DNA of 7,229 nt from an uncultured Curvibacter sp. GTDB lineage: Bacteria; Pseudomonadota; Gammaproteobacteria; Burkholderiales; Burkholderiaceae. The DNA lies in contig CAMLNH010000137.1 of assembly GCA_946481355.1 (NCBI GenBank), positions 1 to 7,229 of the forward strand, written 5' to 3'. A program made the position numbers and the translations under genes. Of this stretch, positions 5,427-7,229 are shown in pieces. Position 1 is the first letter of the stretch, and each line of letters begins with the position of its first letter. Under the pieces are notes generated by a model, which had not been told where the DNA came from, ran no database searches, and saw only the letters and a list, made by a program, of their open reading frames with translations.

Positions 5427-6217
5427 GGAGTGTTGCGTCCCAGGATGATCTCCAGCACGAAGCGTGAGCCGACATAGGCCAGCAGCAGCAGGCCGGTGCC
5501 CGTGAACAGCAGGCGTGCCGCGCGCCAGCCGCGCCAGCCGAAGCGCGCCCGACCGAGCAGCAGCACGGCAAACACTGCCCAGGACAGCACTGAGAACACG
5601 GTCTTGTGGCTCCACTTCCAGGCCGCACCGTAAAGCTGCTCGTCGAACAGCAGGCCGGCCAGCAGCGTGGCTGACAGCAGCACGAAGCCGGCGCCGACGA
5701 AACGGAAGGTCAGGCGCTCCAGCGTCAGCAGGGGCAGGCCGCTGCCGGGCTCGGCCGCGTGGCGGATGCGGTCCTCGGCGCGCAGCATCAGCAGGGCGTG
5801 CACCACCGCCACGGCGAACAGGCCGTAGGACGCAATGCCCAGGGCCCAGTGCAGGGGCAACCAGACCGAGGCGCTGGTCTGCAGGGGCTGCCCCGGAAAG
5901 AACAGGGCCAGCAGCACCACGCCGGCACCCAGGGCCGAGAGCGTCCAGCGCGTCTGCAGTTGCGGGTAGAGCCGGCTCTCGATGGCGTAGACCGCCGCCA
6001 CCAGCCAGGCCGTGACGGAGAGCGCCGGGGCGAAACCGAAACGCGGCGCCTCACCCAGCAGGCCCCAGCCCAGCAACAGGCCGTGCAGCAGCCAGGCGAC
6101 GAGCACAGCCATCCGCGCGACGCCCGTGGGCAGGCGTGCCACAGCGGGGGCTGCATAGGCCAAGGCGGCCAGAACGGCCAGGGCCAGACTGACAGGGGAG
6201 GCACTGGGTAAAATCAT
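5423..6217 (-). CDS. CcsA-like cytochrome c assembly family membrane protein (YpjD type)
   Basis: An integral membrane protein of 264 residues with about eight hydrophobic segments (roughly 6-26, 36-54, 64-80, 94-108, 121-144, 170-190, 206-222, 236-258). It resembles the CcsA/CcmC-like 'cytochrome c assembly' family, best matching E. coli YpjD: WKWSHKTVFSVLSWAVF (200-216) and a C-terminal AYVGSRFV (247-254). His45, His123, His140 and His204 are candidate heme-contacting or structural residues. The tryptophan-rich WWD heme-handling motif of true CcsA/CcmC proteins is not obvious, so a direct role in heme delivery is unproven. Placement divergent from ffh matches the E. coli ypjD-ffh arrangement. 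The ATG at 6217 is chosen; a GTG two codons upstream (6223) is also possible, and neither has a convincing ribosome binding site. It heads the five-gene operon and overlaps the next gene by ATGA. Confidence 0.85.
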   Translation of the reverse strand: MILPSASPVSLALAVLAALAYAAPAVARLPTGVARMAVLVAWLLHGLLLGWGLLGEAPRFGFAPALSVTAWLVAAVYAIESRLYPQLQTRWTLSALGAGVVLLALFFPGQPLQTSASVWLPLHWALGIASYGLFAVAVVHALLMLRAEDRIRHAAEPGSGLPLLTLERLTFRFVGAGFVLLSATLLAGLLFDEQLYGAAWKWSHKTVFSVLSWAVFAVLLLGRARFGWRGWRAARLLFTGTGLLLLAYVGSRFVLEIILGRNTP

Positions 6218-6298
6218 GGGCACAGTTTAGCGTTTTGCCTTCTTGACTTCCTTCCGGTCGGCGCGCACCTTCCCCACTTGCTGACTGGAATACACCCC
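6218..6298. promoter_or_regulatory. Divergent intergenic region between the ccsA-like operon and ffh
   Basis: These 81 bases must contain, or lie very near, the promoters of both outward-facing units. For ffh there is a good -35-like TTGACT at 6243-6248, but the hexamer 17 bases on (CACCTT, 6266-6271) is a poor -10. A weak ribosome binding sequence GGAA (6287-6290) lies eight bases before the ffh ATG. For the operon, TAAACT (6229-6224, minus strand) resembles a -10 but has no -35 partner and sits almost on the start codon. No clear operator is seen. Confidence 0.35.
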
Positions 6299-7229
6299 AT
6301 GGCTTCCGCCCTCACCGACAAACTCAGCCGCCTGGTCAAGGAAATCCGGGGCCAGGCCCGCATCACCGAAGCCAATGTGGCCGACATGCTGCGTGAAGTG
6401 CGCATGGCCCTGCTGGAGGCCGACGTGGCCCTGCCCGTGGTGCGCGACTTCGTCGCCCGCGTCAAGGAAAAAGCCCTGGGCCAGGAAGTCATGGGCTCGC
6501 TCACCCCGGGCCAGACTCTGGTGGGCATCGTCAACCGCGAACTCGCCGCCACCATGGGCGAGGGGGTGGAAGACATCAACCTCGCGGCCCAGCCGCCGGC
6601 CATCATCCTCATGGCCGGCCTGCAGGGCGCGGGCAAGACCACCACCACGGCCAAGCTGGCGCGTCATCTGATCGAGAAGCGCAAGAAGAAGGTGCTCACG
6701 GTGTCCGGCGACGTCTACCGCCCTGCCGCTATCGAACAGCTCAAGATGGTCACGGCCCAGGCCGGCGCCGAGTGGTTCCCCAGCACGCCGGAGCAGAAGC
6801 CGGCCGATATCGCCCGCGCCGCGCTGGACTATGCGAAGAAGCATTTCTTCGACGTGCTGCTGGTCGACACGGCCGGCCGCCTGGCCATCGACGAGGCCTT
6901 GATGAAGGAGATCCGCGAACTGCATGCGGTGCTCAATCCGGTGGAGACGCTGTTCGTGGTCGACGCCATGCAGGGTCAGGATGCCATCAACACGGCCAAG
7001 GCTTTCAAGGAAGCCCTGCCGCTGACCGGCATCATCCTGACCAAGACCGACGGTGATTCACGCGGTGGCGCGGCCCTGTCGGTGCGTGCCATCACCGGCG
7101 TGCCCATCAAGTTCGCCGGCACGAGTGAAAAGATTGATGGTCTGGAGGTCTTCGACGCCCAGCGTCATGCGGGCCGCGTGCTGGGCATGGGCGACATCGT
7201 GGCCCTGGTCGAGCAGGTCACGGCCGGCG
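6299..7229 (+). CDS. ffh: Signal recognition particle GTPase Ffh, N-terminal part
   Basis: The protein subunit of the signal recognition particle (SRP54 homologue). With 4.5S RNA it binds signal sequences emerging from the ribosome and docks with FtsY for co-translational membrane targeting. The visible 310 codons cover the N domain (about 1-90, a helical bundle with ITEANVADMLREVRMALLEADV) and the G domain (about 100-310). GTPase motifs are G1 GLQGAGKTTT (107-116), G2 region DVYRPAA (138-144), G3 DTAGR (190-194), G4 TKTD (248-251) and the G5 region FAGTSEK (272-278). The methionine-rich M domain that binds RNA and signal peptide lies beyond the right edge; E. coli Ffh is 453 residues. The ATG at 6299 gives the expected N-terminus (MASALTDKLSRLVKEIRG), with weak GGAA eight bases upstream. 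It is the only plus-strand gene in the window. Confidence 0.96.
   Translation, partial: MASALTDKLSRLVKEIRGQARITEANVADMLREVRMALLEADVALPVVRDFVARVKEKALGQEVMGSLTPGQTLVGIVNRELAATMGEGVEDINLAAQPPAIILMAGLQGAGKTTTTAKLARHLIEKRKKKVLTVSGDVYRPAAIEQLKMVTAQAGAEWFPSTPEQKPADIARAALDYAKKHFFDVLLVDTAGRLAIDEALMKEIRELHAVLNPVETLFVVDAMQGQDAINTAKAFKEALPLTGIILTKTDGDSRGGAALSVRAITGVPIKFAGTSEKIDGLEVFDAQRHAGRVLGMGDIVALVEQVTAG

Noticed and set aside
5427..5615. Upstream extension of the small PP0621-type frame
   Set aside because: The extension overlaps the end of the ccsA-like gene in another frame and is Arg/Ala-rich nonsense. The short form begins with a clean membrane helix and sits in an ATGA overlap.
6218..6223. GTG start two codons upstream of the ccsA-like ATG
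   Set aside because: It is possible but not preferred: the ATG at 6217 gives a typical short N-terminus and neither start has a good ribosome binding site. It would change the protein by only two residues.
1..7229. A novel defence, mobile or biosynthetic system
   Set aside because: Every long coding region falls into a known housekeeping or regulatory family. There are no integrases, transposases, toxin-antitoxin pairs, repeats or abrupt composition changes in the window.

Overview
The window is GC-rich, gene-dense chromosomal DNA. It most resembles a betaproteobacterium of the Burkholderiales, probably Comamonadaceae-like. This placement is inference from gene order and protein character (a two-ATP-cone NrdA, a PilS/PilR pair next to ampD, and a CcsA-like gene divergent from ffh), not from a search. 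I see no insertion sequence, phage gene, CRISPR array, tRNA or rRNA.

Layout from left to right. Positions 1-1025 (minus strand) hold the first 341 codons of a class I ribonucleotide reductase large subunit (nrdA), cut by the window edge. Positions 1026-1382 are non-coding. They carry the nrdA ribosome binding site, a sigma70-type promoter bracketed by two NrdR boxes, and two terminator-like hairpins that both point along the minus strand. From 6217 down to 1383 there is a tightly packed five-gene minus-strand operon: ccsA-like (YpjD-type membrane protein), a 76-residue PP0621-type protein with a Cys/His cluster, pilS (sensor kinase), pilR (sigma54 response regulator) and ampD (anhydro-muropeptide amidase). 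Every junction in it overlaps: ATGA, TGATG, ATGA, ATGA. A short divergent intergenic region (6218-6298) separates it from ffh on the plus strand (6299 onward), which encodes the signal recognition particle GTPase and is cut by the right edge after 310 codons.

How the genes work together. PilS and PilR form a two-component system whose known role is sigma54-dependent control of type IV pilin transcription. AmpD recycles peptidoglycan and indirectly keeps AmpC beta-lactamase induction low in bacteria that have ampR/ampC. The CcsA-like and PP0621-type proteins are membrane-associated and have no firmly assigned role here. nrdA is a separate transcription unit with its own dNTP-linked control. 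ffh is the housekeeping membrane-targeting gene.

I found no clear undescribed system. The points most worth a second look are the altered GAFTGA loop of PilR, the degenerate G1 box of PilS, the unbroken chain of overlapping start/stop codons, and the second terminator hairpin upstream of nrdA, which may close a short unannotated transcript.
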